From Nemophila menziesii (lineage: Eukaryota; Streptophyta; Magnoliopsida; Boraginales; Hydrophyllaceae): a DNA stretch of 64,000 nt. This document shows, one piece after another, positions 50,424 to 63,600 of this stretch. The stretch is from contig JARWIR010000008.1 in the NCBI GenBank assembly GCA_029959085.1, positions 6,882,001 through 6,946,000 of the forward strand. Reading direction: 5' to 3'. A program made the position numbers and the translations under genes. Numbering within the stretch: position 1 is the stretch's first letter; each line of letters begins with the position of its first letter. The notes under the pieces are model-generated. The model worked only from the letters and a program-made list of their open reading frames with translations. It was not told the DNA's origin and ran no database searches.

Positions 50424-51481
50424 GGTGTCGTTCAAAATACTTATTTCATACCTGAAAATATGAAAGGTAACTAGAGCATAATAAAATCTTGTAGTAATAG
50501 TTATAATCGAATATTTTTAATTTCTATTGAAGATAAAAATTTAACAAAACTTAAATATATAGACTTGAAAGATTGATTTGTTATTATTACCTTTATGTTG
50601 TTTCTTTACAGTGGAGAATGGTGGAGTTATACTCAATGGGTGAAACAAAATTTACCAATTTATGACTTAAGATATTTATTGAGTAGCAATACAACACTCT
50701 TTAATTCATTTATATTTTAAAATCGGTAAATTGAATTATTTTTAGTGGTTCGTTGGGACTAAAACATCCATAATTTACTTTCATGTATCATACTTAGTTT
50801 GTTTACCTTATAGTATGTTAAATATACAAATTTATAAATGTATTAGACATAAATAAACATTTGTATATTTAATCTCCTATTAGATATATCAATTTGATAT
50901 ATGTAAATGATCAATCCTACGTTGTACATGTTATTCTGTTATATGGTTAAATATATATAATAATTAAAGATACTTTACATTTTCCGCTAATACTTCTAGA
51001 CAATTGTATTAATTTCACTTAAAGGTAAATTTATGATTATCGAATAGTAAAGTTCTCGATGAAGAAATGAATTTTAAGAAAAAAAATCAAAATTGTAATA
51101 TGAAAAAACTAATCACATGTTTCACACTTATATTTAGCTGTAAATTTATAAGAGATAAATAAATATTCATTTTAACCGAGTATAACAAAACTGGAAAAGA
51201 AAAATATAATCAATGTACAAGGTTTATATATATATATTAAAAAATATATCACCATAAACAAAATTCATGTTTTCCATAAAGGAAACATATACAAGCTTGC
51301 ACAAACACACAATATTCAGACAGTCCAACTGAAATTTAAATCAAGGGAGTTTTACATATTTAAATGTTTAAAATTTCATTTTATTTAAAATTGAGATAAA
51401 TAAGTCTTAAGGGTAAAATATAGTTTTCCATTTATCTATATTATAAACAAAAGAAAAGGTAAAAGAAATCTGATATATTAC

Positions 51482-51571
51482 CTGGACCTAAGAAAGAAGA
51501 TGAGAGTATGGAGCAACAATCCTTACAAAAAGTGAATCATAGAAATATACAAGGCCAATATATATACTATA
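51482..51571 (-). promoter_or_regulatory. TATA box and untranslated first exon of RING copy 3
   Basis: TATA (plus 51557-51571), leader and CAG/GTAATA-type donor at 51482 still match the other copies, so the promoter has outlived the coding function. Confidence 0.5.
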
Positions 51572-51966
51572 TTTGTATTAAATAAAAAATGGGTGGGTCG
51601 TAGGCTTTTAATGACTAGAATAAAAAAAATTGTTATAGTATATTTGACTATCACAATAAATACACTCATTAATGGGATGATAAATACTAGAAGTTATTCA
51701 AGGGAAAATTAGGAGTACCACCTAAAATCATACTACACATGACGTGGGCATTATTAGTTTGGAAATAATTTATTAATCCATTTTATTTAATGTAATTATT
51801 GATTTATTTCCAACCAAATTACATCTTACCATGTGTAGTATTTGTTGTGTGTTATGATTTTGGTTGTTATATATCCTAGGTCAAAATGTGTTGGGTTTAT
51901 CAATAAAAAGGTGAATAAGCATCATAAACAGTCAAAGTTAAGCTTTGAGTGAGACTATATGAATAT

Positions 51967-52141
51967 AAGTAATGATATTTGTCACCCTATTTTTACAAAC
52001 CCTAGTATCACCCCTTATGTGTAACTAAATCAAGGAAAGAAAAAAATTATTATGAAAGAGAAACACTCTGATGGGTGTTTAAAATCTCCAAATAGGAGGT
52101 GATATAAGGGTGAACCAATAAAGGGTGGCGAATATCATTAC
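51967..52141. mobile_element. Mutator-type MITE upstream of RING gene, copy 3
   Basis: Third copy of the 15850-16035 element, with tatatgaatat on both sides. It is somewhat shorter and more diverged inside. Confidence 0.7.
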
Positions 52142-52336
52142 TATATGAATATTTACTTAGCACACACAAAGTTTGAGGTTAGGAGTATCTGTCTTAGTTT
52201 TATGTTATAGTGATTTTATATTATGTGTGGGTTTTTTTTCTAATGTATCTATCGTTTATATTTCAATAATAATTGATGTAAATTACTTATATAAAAAATG
52301 TCATTTTTATTAGTATTATAGGGGAAACCTCATTCA

Positions 52337-53685
52337 TGTTGTGTTGTGTCTTGAAGTACAAACCCAATAGATTAATTAAACTTGGAGACCAAGAAAGATA
52401 TTACTTGACTTGAAGTTCAATAAATAATATATTAGGAAATTATTATATCAAGAAATGTATTACTTGACTTGAGGTTTAAGTAATAATATATTAGAAAATT
52501 ATTAGAATAGTTCCCTAAGTAATATTTCCTATATATATGAGGCTCCATATTTTATAGTTATTTGTATCATATTCCTTCCCCACAAGGGGGTTGGGGTAGG
52601 GTATGTGCCGGGGTTGTGTGATCATCAACCAAGAGTTGTGAGAGACCAACAATGTGAGTGTGAGTGATACACTTGTGAGACAACATAAGAGTGATTCGTG
52701 TAGAATATAGAAGAGGGTTGTTCTTCTTGTTCAAGGTTTTTTATATTATAGTGAAACGGTGTTAACCTCCGTGAATGTAGGCAATTTTCTGAACCACGTA
52801 AATCTTGTGTTTCTCTTATTATTTGTCATTCTTCTATCTCCATATTTTTTTTCTTCCCAACAACTGGTATTTGAGCTTTGGCTCAAGTGGGAGTAATGAC
52901 ATGAGAAGAAAATATCTGAATTGAAGGAGGAGCCTTATGATAAGAGTTCACGAAAGTTAAAGATCGAGTTCCCAATTGTATACGATGTAAAAGATAAAGA
53001 TTACTTCCGAGGGAGGACGCTAGCATTTTGAAGATCAAGAAGAGGTTCACATATGTTAATATGATGATTGATATCGAGAAACGGGTCTCACATGAGTAAA
53101 CTTGGAAGAAATTCAAGTTGCCACGAAGATTCTTGGCACTACTCGCCAAGGGAGGAACTGTTAGGTTGTGGCTTGAAGTCCAAACCCAATAGATCAATTA
53201 AACTTGGAGACCAAGAAAGATATTACTTGACTTGAAGTTCAAGTAATAATATATTAGGAAATTATTAGGCCAAGAAAGGTATTACTTGACTTGAGGTTTA
53301 AGTAATAATATATTAGAAAATTATTAGACTAGTTCTCTAAGTAATATTTCCTATATATATGGGGCACTATAGTCTATAGTTCTTTGTATCAGATTCCTTC
53401 CCAACAGGGGGGTGGGGGTAGGGTATGTGTCGGGGTTGTGTGATCATCAACCAAGAGTTGTGAGAGACCAACAAAGTGAGTGTGAGTGATACACTTGTGA
53501 GAAAACATAAAAGTGATTCATGTAGAACATAGAAGAGGGTTGTTCTTCTTGTTCAAGGTTTTCTATTTTATAGTAAAACGGTGTAAACCTCCGTGGATGT
53601 AGGCAATTTGCTGAACCACGTAAATCTTGTGTCTCTTTTATTATTTTGTCATTCTTCTATCTCCGTATTTTTTTTCTTTCCAACA
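52337..53685 (+). mobile_element. TRIM-like LTR retrotransposon, non-coding
   Basis: Two direct LTRs, 52337-52862 and 53159-53685 (about 526 bp each, TG...CA), flank only 296 bp. Just after the first LTR is TGGTATTTGAGC, which matches the initiator tRNA-Met primer site TGGTATCAGAGC at 10 of 12 positions. Just before the second LTR is the purine tract AAGGGAGGAAC. A 5-bp duplication, attca (52332-52336) and attta (53686-53690), surrounds it; the empty site in C2 reads 'cctcatttaccc' (about 30398). No gag or pol remains, so it must rely on a partner element. It faces plus. Confidence 0.93.
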
Positions 53686-54562
53686 ATTTACCCATTTAAT
53701 TAATCCTTGATTCGTATATATAAATAATATTAATAATCTAAAAACATTTATATTATAGAATATTGCAAAAAAGAATTATCGTCATTTCGTAATAGTTGGA
53801 ACATACACCATGTTTTTAATGATATATGCTACCTAGTGTAATTAAGTAGAATTTGTGATATGATTATATGATAACTTACATTTATAATTGGATAAATAAC
53901 ATCGTAGAAAATAAATTCAAATAATCTAATATTATTATAGTTAGTTAATATTTGCTTGTTAAAGCCAATGTTTCTAAATCATTCAAAGAATTAGTTGCAA
54001 TTGGATGGAGGAAAATGATGTTTGTTTCATTTTAACAAGGTTATATTTTATTAAAATTTAAAGAAACCCAATTATATAATGAGCCAATTATAGATTAATG
54101 ACTATTAAAAAAACTTATTTAGAAAAAGGTACCTACAATAAGATACTTTATAGAAAACCGTCTCATCCCAAACTACCCCTATAATTCATAACTAAAAAAT
54201 AGAAAAAGAAACAAAACAAAAACTAATAAACACACGCGCGCGTCTGTGAAATTTTTTTTTAAAATCGTCATAACTAATTCTAAAAAAATCAAAAAAATCA
54301 AAAATTTATATATTTGGACAAATCAAATTAATATTTACGTCTATGAATTTCTTTTTGAATTTTTGTAATTTTTTGAAATTTTTCTAATTTTTATTCGCAA
54401 ACATGGAATTCCTTGCCTGCGAAAAAAATCACTATTTTGAACATGGAATTTCATGTCTGCGAAAATAATAATTAAAAAAACAAAAAAAACCAAAGAAATT
54501 TAAAAAATCCAAAAAAATCATAAACGTAAATATTAATTTGCTCTATTAAAAAAATATTAGTA

Positions 54563-54680
54563 GTAGGAGGTGGGGGTGGGGGTGGTTGTGGTTGTTGTGG
54601 TGGTGGTGCTTGCTGTGGTGGAGATTGTGGTGGTTGAAGTGGTGATTAAATACATATTGGTGGTGGTGGTGGTGGAAGTA
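54563..54680. repeat. G-rich GGT-type low-complexity tract
   Basis: About 118 bases of GGT/GGTGGT with runs of four and five G, including 'ggaggtgggggtgggggtgg', in an AT-rich surrounding. In one minus-strand frame it would read as a Pro-rich, His-containing repeat, but no start, stop or splice context supports a gene. It could form a G-quadruplex. Confidence 0.75.
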
Positions 54681-54885
54681 CCCTATTATTTGTTTAATAT
54701 TTAAAAATTAATATTGTATTAAAATAAAATAAAATATTTAATAATAAGGGTAGTAAAGGTATGAAAAATATAAAGGGGATGTTTTATATAAATAATTATT
54801 TCATTGGGTATTTTTTTATAAAATAAATTATTAAAGACTTAAAAAATAATTAGAGAGCTTATGAGGATGTTATCAACAATAAACC

Positions 54886-54889
<4 letters not shown>

Positions 54890-54951
<62 letters not shown>
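54890..54951. repeat. (TA)n microsatellite at the insert edge
   Basis: About 60 bases of uninterrupted TA at the right border of the D2 insert; D1 has none here. Confidence 0.95.
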
Positions 54952-54954
<3 letters not shown>

Positions 54955-55269
54955 TAATGTGACAAAGTTTTTTTACATCATATCTAAATAGAAAATAATT
55001 AAAGATAATCAATTATACAATATCTTTTGGTTAAACAATATGAACCTTAAAGATCCATAAACTTCAACTTATTATTGCATAATAGAATTTAATTGAAAAA
55101 GAGCACTAAGTAAAGAGAAATTTCCAAAGATGTATAAGGCTATAAGAATACTAAAAGATATATTTTCGCTACTCCATGAGAATAAAGTATCCCTTAAAGA
55201 TGCAATGTACCTTAATTGAAATAAAGATTTAGAATAACTAAATAATACGAAATTCTATACAAAGGATCC

Positions 55270-58200
55270 ATTCTACCTCAACACACATAATGATTTATAT
55301 TGATTGTATTATAACTAATATGGTAACTTCATGATAAAGTGAATGACTCAAATCAAAAGTAAAAAATAGACGACCTAAAAAAGTTAGATTGTAAGGATCA
55401 ATTATGTAACTAATAGACTTAGATATCACACTTCTCTTAATGTATTATACATTGTATTCATTTAAAAGCTATTTCAGTAAGATTGTTTTGTATAATTTTA
55501 TATCAGAACAATTTCTAAATACACCATAAACTATAAAATAGATGATGATTACCCCTAATTTTTTCAAATACAATTTGCCTCCCTTAACCTAATATTTTGT
55601 TGATGATTATTTCCCCTCTATACATTTTATAAACACTTAATCGAGAGGTCCTTTCAATCTAACTTAAATGACTTGGGTATTAATGTACCTATAAAGTTAT
55701 TACTTTTGGTCCTTATAAATGGCCTATTATACACTCCATATACTTTTATAAAATAGAGATTTTGTAGGAATATAAGGTACTTAATAATAGGTAAACTAAA
55801 TCCCAAATAATGTTAAAGAGTGTGAAGGCCTCTCTTGGTTAAATTAATCTGGAAAATGAATGAAAGTGGGTAATTTAAAAAAAAATATAAGTTTAAGGGA
55901 AAGATCATAATAATCTTCAAAGTTTAGACATGTCATTAGAAATAAATTATCTGTTTAATGGAGGCTTATATGTATTTTAAAAGTTAAGAGAGATAACCAA
56001 AAACGATTGCCTAGTTAGGGGGTATTTTTAGCAATCACCATATTTCGCTATTAAATGGTTCATTTCGAGTAAATATCAATTAATAATGGATGTTAAGTTA
56101 ATCAACACATAACGAATGTGCATCTATACATTTATGAGAATTTAATACACTCATAAACCTATATATTGGATATAGGCATGCCTTGAGCAGGCCTTAATCG
56201 AATGGTTTGAATAGATGAAAGGCGAATCCCTATGGGTTGCACATGAAACAAATAGGAAGGCCTTGTTCTCTACATTTCTTCTGCTGATTAGCTATCTAAA
56301 TAATCTGAAAAGGACAAAACAAAAATAAAACTGTAAAATCGAACAAGAAAAACTACAACACTAAACAAAAACCCAAAACTAACGATATAGTCATCGGCAG
56401 CGGCACTAATAATTGATAAAGTAGTGCAAGTAAACTACACACCTCGAAAGAACGAGTCTTTCTGCCAGTGAACTAATAATTGACAAGTAATAAAGTAAGT
56501 AAGTAAGTAGAGTATTGTCTCCATATGGACTATGAAAGTTAATCTTTGAGCAGTGTTCTCAAAGAGTTATTAGAAAAAGTTGCTTGATTAAATACGTGAA
56601 ATAGAAACAAGAATGTATTTGGTTTTTGGGTTTATAAAACTAGAATGAAAATACGATTATTAACTAAGTAATATTAAACTAAATACAAGTAAATATAAAA
56701 AGGAAGGAGAAATGACTATATAACTCAAAAATTACAAGTACTCCCCACTAGTATCTATTTTATGTTTTATTGTTAAAGGGTGAATAGTGTAAATATGCAA
56801 TAGCCGAGATTCTAAATTTCTCCTGACTCCCTACAGAGTAGCTTAGGATTCAAATTCAAAACTATTAAGGTACTTGGGTGAGATTAACCTACTCAATGAT
56901 AAGTGGATATATTTCTAACCCTATTGACTATCTAGCTAGGCAAACCTGTAAGGATCATTACCGCACACTTGCTGACTATGTATCTTTTTAAGTAACTGAA
57001 CCCTCCATCAAGGTGTCAGCCCTAATTACGTACTAAGGGTATTCCTATAATTAACCACAGAATGAGCTTGAATATATGAAAAATGTATGATAATAAAAAA
57101 TTAAAATTCAATTCAATTTAAAAGATGTAATCTACCGACTCAAATAAAGCATAAAACAAAACTAGGGTTTATACATTATTGATGTTCTCAAGCTATTAAA
57201 GTGTAATTCGTACTAAGAAAAATAAAAATATCAATTAAAATTGTGATATTCATGTTCAAAAGATAAATAAAATAAGGTTACACTAATAATTTAAGAAGAA
57301 AGGTTGAAGAACGAAGTGGAATGGCATGAACTACTTCCAAGCTCCTTCTTCTCTTCTTCTCTCTACAACAGGCGATTTCTAGCTATTAATTTTGAATAGA
57401 GAGCTTTTTCTAATGTTTAAAACATATATATAAAGGGTCCATCACGGTTTGGGTACAACACGTTTTCGCTTTTGTGGGCTTCTTTAAGCTATCCCAAATC
57501 AACCATAAACATTTTAATGAATGGGTGTACTAGATCGAAACATGACAGTGGTAAATTTATTAACTTTCTCAATTAAGCTCTGACGTACAAATTGTCTATG
57601 TTCTCCTGGCTCTTAATACTATCTAGAAACCAAAGGCTTCCTCCAGAATATTTTTCAGTCTCGCATGCATGGTAACGCGAACGATTCACTTTTTAATTTT
57701 GGTTGACACATGATTTCACTTTCTTAAAGTTGTTGAATTTTTATTTTTTTTGCCATGACTAGGAGTGATATTGTTTTCTTGACTTCTTATAATCGTCTCA
57801 ATGTATCTTTAACACCCAATTACCTAAAAGCTACACACTTAACATAATATTAGGCACAAAAGATTTAATAGTAACATAAATACCGAAATCAGACAAGAAA
57901 GTGAAAAACATCAAATAAAAGGGAATAATCCCTCAACTAAGTCCTCAATACCCCTACAATTATGTCTTGTGACTATATTATTCTATCACATAAACGGAGA
58001 CATCAAATTCCAAACGAGATAAATTATAAAAATAATTTACAACCCAAGGAGATTATAAAAATAATAGCAAACTAAATTAAATAGTTTTATAAAAATAATA
58101 AAAATAAATTCATATTAATACAAATAGACTAAGGACTAAATCAATGGGAATAGCCTCATCTCTGAGTGATCGGCTTGTATACGACCATGTGATACGTGGA

Positions 58201-60696
58201 GGACTCAATTGATGTGCATAATTTGGTTATCATGGACCAGTAGGTAAAACATCTAACCCTCATATTTGAATTTGTTTAGCCTAGCTGATTGATTTGACAA
58301 TCATATGGATAAAACATTTGGAAATAAATTTTGGATTAAATGGTGTCGACGTAGTAGTGCTAGTTGACTCTTTGTCCTTTTCTTAGCCTTCTTGGTGGAT
58401 ATATTCATGGAGTTACTCGTGTGCTTCTTGCTAGGCGCCAACCATCCATCTTGCACTTGGCATATTTTCTGGACCTGGCCTAGCTCTGGACGTGTATAGG
58501 AGTGAATGATGTCTCTTACTCTGTTATATATTTATAGGGTCACGAGACATCATTTTGTGGGGTTATTGGACTTATATGAGGGATTATTCCCTATTATATG
58601 ACCTATTATTGGACTTATATGAGGTATTATTCCTTATTATTCACTTTGTTGAGATTTATGTGTTTATTTTTTTTATCAACAAGCATTTTTTTCCATCATT
58701 TAAAACATGTACAATTAAAGCCTTAGTTTGACCAGTTGAGTAAAAAAATTCAATTATGGCACATAAAACAACATGTACAACAATTACTAGAGAAATGTAA
58801 AAACCAATGGACCTCCTTGGTGGCTGGTAGGGTGTGATAAAATAATGATAAATAAACATACGAACTATCCCCCTAACCAATCACGTTACTCACTACAAGT
58901 ATCACAGATCAAATGCAATTTAGATAGTATGGAAAATTCGTTCTGAGGGACTTATTGTGTTAGAATCATGATTTAGAATAGAAGCATAGTAAAGAATAGT
59001 TGCTTGAATTAAAGACAGTAAAATAAAGATAATAATGGTGGTGAGAATAATAAATTAAACTACTAATGCAAATTAAGTAAATATGAAAGAATGAGATGAG
59101 ATATATAGCTTAGGTTTGCTAGTATGGACTTATCTTTCTAATTCCTCTTATAGTTATAAGGGTTATTAAATCTATTAGAGTAAGTCCCAGGATTCTATAT
59201 TCCTCCTAACCCCCATCTGTGTGGACTTAGGTTACAACCTACCAATTATCAGGGGACTTGGGTAGGGGAACCATGTGCAATGATCGGTGGTTAAGTTAAA
59301 CCCTACTGACTATCTAGTTAGGCAAGCCCGTCAGGATCACTACCGCATACTAGACGTTTATGTGGTGTTATAACAATTAGACACCCCTTCCGGGTGACCA
59401 TCCAACTTCTATTAATTGGGTACTCTATACTCGTGCACTAGCAAAAACTACAACAATTACACAAAAGCACATAAAACAATTATAAAGGTTAAGAAGCTTA
59501 ATCGATTTAAAAAGGGTTTTTTCAAAAAAAACTTAGATAGAAGAAAATAGAATTTAAAGACCGTACATATGAAAAACCCAAGCTATGGGAAATTTAGTTC
59601 ATGCTAACAAGAAATAATCTAAAAAAAAGTTATATACGGTCAACTTTCTTCTCCTGATGTTGCTACTTGATATTATGGACCAATAATCAAGCAAGGACAT
59701 GTTTACAATTATAATAGGGTGTATATATAGATGTTTTCTAACACTAGATCAAAATATTGGAGTGCAAGGCAGTAATTGGAGTCCAAGTCCAATACAAATT
59801 CGTTTCCTAAATATAGGATATTATAAACACTACTCACTATTTTGGTCATATCTCCTTCGTTACTAGGCCAAATTTAGTGCACGACCTATCAAAACGACCG
59901 CAACTGAATGATCTATATGAACCATTATAGGCTCTTCCAAAATTTTAGCTAATTTCTAGTTATCTTCATTTAGTGGACGTCATTGCAGATTTGACAAATT
60001 TATTTGGCAGTTTTTCTTTCCTAATTCAAATATATTTCCTTATATCTCCTGAATTCTCTTGGATCTTCTTCCTCAACTAATTGACATTGATTTGGCCTCT
60101 AAGTATTTCCTTTTACTTAAGAGCTTCACATTAAGATGATGTTTCAAACCTAATAACAGAGAAAAATCCCTTTACAATTAATCAAATACACCTAAAATGA
60201 TGTTTTAAACCTAGATTAATATATCACAAATATGGAGACTTCAAGACCCCTAACTCAAAGTTGTATCGTACTGATACAAAAAATAAGATCATAGGGAATT
60301 CCCCAAAATACACCTAAGTCAATTAAGAACAATGGAAAGAAGATGGCGGAATATGAATAATAATTACAAAATTTCATGTAATAATATCTACAAACTAAAT
60401 TACATATACACTTATCATATTAACAATTTAAATTCAATATTAGATTTAGCTTTGCAATGCATGAAGGAGAGGTTTTTCGCTTAGTTTACATGGAGGCTAT
60501 AGATTGTTAATCGATCCTAACTAGTATCCAATGATCCATCTAACTACTCTCTATTGGTTCAATTATTTCTAGATCACATAGTAAAAAATCATAAGGTTTT
60601 TAAGGTTGTAATATTAGGCTTAGGGATGATATGATCGTATATTTGGATAATTTAGAGCGAGCTTTTGGCTATGTCCTTACTAGCCATCAACGAATC
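55270..60696. other. Segment D2 main part; LTR-like relics, no gene
   Basis: Co-linear with 36251-42234, without the LINE, the Tourist MITE or the 350-bp stretch at 37148-37499. The primer-binding motif is degraded (cggcagcggcact near 56395). The two LTR-like blocks are about 56405-58000 and 58930-60696. No open frame is shared with D1 in a way that suggests coding. Confidence 0.6.
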
Positions 60697-63600
60697 GCCC
60701 TAGAGCTTTAGTTACTTTCATAAAATTGTCTCACTCAACCCAATGATTTGATAGCATCCCCAATAACCCAATAATAAAGCATTAAGATGATCATATAAGA
60801 AATTTCTCTTTGCCGGTCCAAATCATATACTTTTTTCATATCAATTTTTATTTTTTTGTAATATAGCTATGACACTCTTTTTGATGTGAGATATCATTCT
60901 ACTTCTTTTTCAATATATTTCTTTTTCCCTTCAATCTTTTTCTTGATTTACTTTTACCCCGGCAAAGGGTTATAATATAATAAACAGTGAATCATCATCA
61001 AATTCGAGCATAATTACATAATAAGCTTAATGATATCCAACCCAATAATATTTCCCGTAATGTTGAACCCACCACCCCAAACACAAGCTCTGAAACGACT
61101 GTCTATGCATCGCGATTCAAGTGCAGGTCATATGGAAAAGTCCTAAATTCTAAGGGGTATGACTTATAACATGGCTAATAAAAAGTCTTTAGAAAGTATA
61201 GAAGGGGCTGATAAGGATATAAATATAATAAATGGATAGAAAGCTGGAAGGCAAGAAATGGCTTATCAAATAACCTCCTTAATCACTTTCTAAACAATGC
61301 AATTTCATTACTTTCTCACCTCTGGCACGTTCAATTAGCTTGGATCTCAAGGCCTACACACCTCTTAAGGTGCCCTAAGATTAAACATACTTCTACCGCA
61401 TTGCTTACTAATATTTTCTTTACTATTAATGTGTGTTTTCATGTAAATACTCTAAGCATATAAAAAACATCTCATAACCATATTACTTTCTATCATTAAT
61501 TCACTAAGTTTATGCTTTCAAGCTATTAAACACAATCTATATCTAATCCCATGTATCAAAAAATTTAATTTCTTCCTAAGAACAATAAATCACAAAAAAT
61601 AATGGAGATGAGGGACAACGAATCCCCATACCCCAACGAAAAAATTATCCTTGTCCCCGCGACTCGAAAATACTCAATAAAGAAATTAAGAATCTTACAA
61701 ATAATGCATATACATATATGTTAAGGAAGAAAGAGAACATACTCTCGAGGTTATTGCCTTGCATTATCAACATCAAAGGTAGGATTTTGTGGATCTTTCG
61801 CGAAATCGCGCTTTAATTTTTTAAGAATGTCATTTTTTGCACTTGATTTTCTTTGATTTGTGCCACATCAACGGCCAAGAGCTGCTTCAACTTTATTTAA
61901 TTGCTCATCTACCCTTTCTCTCTAAACAAGATCCTCTTATTTCGATTCTCTCTCACGAGAGATTTCTTCTTGCTTAGGCTTCTTGATTCCTTCTCCTCTT
62001 GGTATTGTCTTAATCCACACATTGTTGATATTATTACTAACTTTAAACATCAATATCTCTACTTCACCCCTAATCATATTCGCTTTTCGTACTAGGAACA
62101 TGATCATAGTTGGATATTTTACATTAAATAACGAAAGTGGAGAGATTGAAAATCACATCACCTCCTCCAAGATCAACTGCACCACATCTAATTCTTCCCC
62201 TCTTAATACACAATTCAAAACGATGGTGTTTTTCATTAGGTACCTCCGAGGTTCTCGTGTTTCCAAACACGTTTGGTGTGATGAAATTGTGCCAAATTCT
62301 AGTATCCGGTCGAAGGTATTTGTAATGAAAAGGTGCCTTCAACTATCCCTTGTGTGCTTGCACCTTTTCTTCATCCAACACATGCTCAAAGAGTTGAAAC
62401 CAATCTTAAGTCTTGATATTCTCAATCGCTTCTCTATATTTGCATGGTCCAACCAATTTCTTGAACTCAAAGTGGTTTCGATATCTTTAATTGTAAAAGG
62501 TACTAAATTTCCTCTGAGTGGAGCTTGACCTTCATTATCACGGCTAAAGAGGCCTAAATAGAACTCGGAAACTAAATCTATACATAAAGTTGAATGTCTC
62601 ATCATGAGTTTTGTCTAACCCAATCTCTCTCCCATCTCTATAAGTCTCTTGTACTCACCTTCTCCAACCTCTTTTTCAAATATTCTTTCATGAGCAAAAG
62701 GTAAATCCGGTATTTGTGTTTTTCTGGAAAATAACAAGGCCTTTGAAGCTTCATTCATCTCAGGTATAGGAATCTCGATTTGTAGAGTTTGTGGTGTCTT
62801 TTCCTTGAAATTTGTAACTGCTTTGTTCTTTGATTTCACCACAGCTAGCTTATCTCTACTTACTTGACCTGTTTTACCCTTTTTCTTTGTACCTGAACTT
62901 GTACCTTTCTCAATCATTTTCTTCTAAACAGTACTCAATACCCTATTTTGATTCTTCTTCTTCTTCCTAGTAGTATATAATGTCTATGTTCTTTTCGTCA
63001 TCTCAATTGACCTCCAACTCAAATATTTGAACACTGTTGAAATTTTTATACCTTTATTTTGGGTTTAAAAAGTGTAATTTGTGTTTTGGAAAGGTCTTCG
63101 ATAGGGTGGTCGAACAATGCTCACTTATGGGTCTGCTGCTCCCTGTTTTTCTTCCCTGCAACCGGCTATTTTTTTAAAAATAAATCTATTAGTGCCTATT
63201 TACATTATCAATAACTTATTATTTACCTGAAATTTTCCCTATCTTACATCCCTAACATCTAGGGTCAGCCTACTATCTTTCATCCTTAGGAATTTGACTG
63301 AATTTCATCCAATTTTTATACATCGTCCCCTTGTGATCCTTGTACCATTTTAGCATTAATTGGGTATGTTCCTTTTTATATTAGTCCAATATGGTCAGGT
63401 TTTCCCTTCCTTGACCAAAAAAAATGATGGAAAAAATTAAAATTAACCTAAAAGATAGTTTTAACCAAAAATATAAGGAAATACGATGTACTGCTCTAGG
63501 ATCTCCTTCCACTAGTGATAGTAGTAGGAAATGTATTCCCTGATCATGTTCAGTAATACTTGGGCCACATGGTATCCCGCTTCCCTAACATGGTTTGACA

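Larger units (their letters stand above)
54081..54951. mobile_element. Foldback-like insert in D2 with G-rich core
   Basis: Absent from D1, where 'accaattatatgatatgttta' is continuous (about 30785). A 22-bp inverted repeat, 54324-54345 and 54519-54540 (core aaattaatatttacgt), brackets a loop with a twice-repeated phrase 'acatggaatt...tgcgaaaa'. Both ends carry weakly similar inverted sequence (GAGCCAATTAT left; complement of GAGCTCTCTAATTAT right). The right end runs into (TA)n, so the target duplication cannot be read. Confidence 0.6.
42235..60696. repeat. Tandem module copy M3 (segments A2, B3, C3, D2)
   Basis: The only copy with all four segments. Compared with M1 it lacks the 3243-7517 spacer (junction about 45543) and a further stretch equal to about 7866-9430 (junction about 45974, where 'aactccctttataa' meets 'cactatttgcttgcc'). 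Its private insertions are the TRIM (52337-53685) and the foldback-like insert (about 54081-54951). Confidence 0.88.

Noticed and set aside
52883..53197. 104-residue minus-strand frame
   Set aside because: Falls across the non-coding interior and LTR start of the TRIM; no domain.
54563..54680. Pro-rich (extensin-like) coding exon on the minus strand
   Set aside because: No start, stop or splice sites in frame and no neighbouring exons; better called a low-complexity tract.
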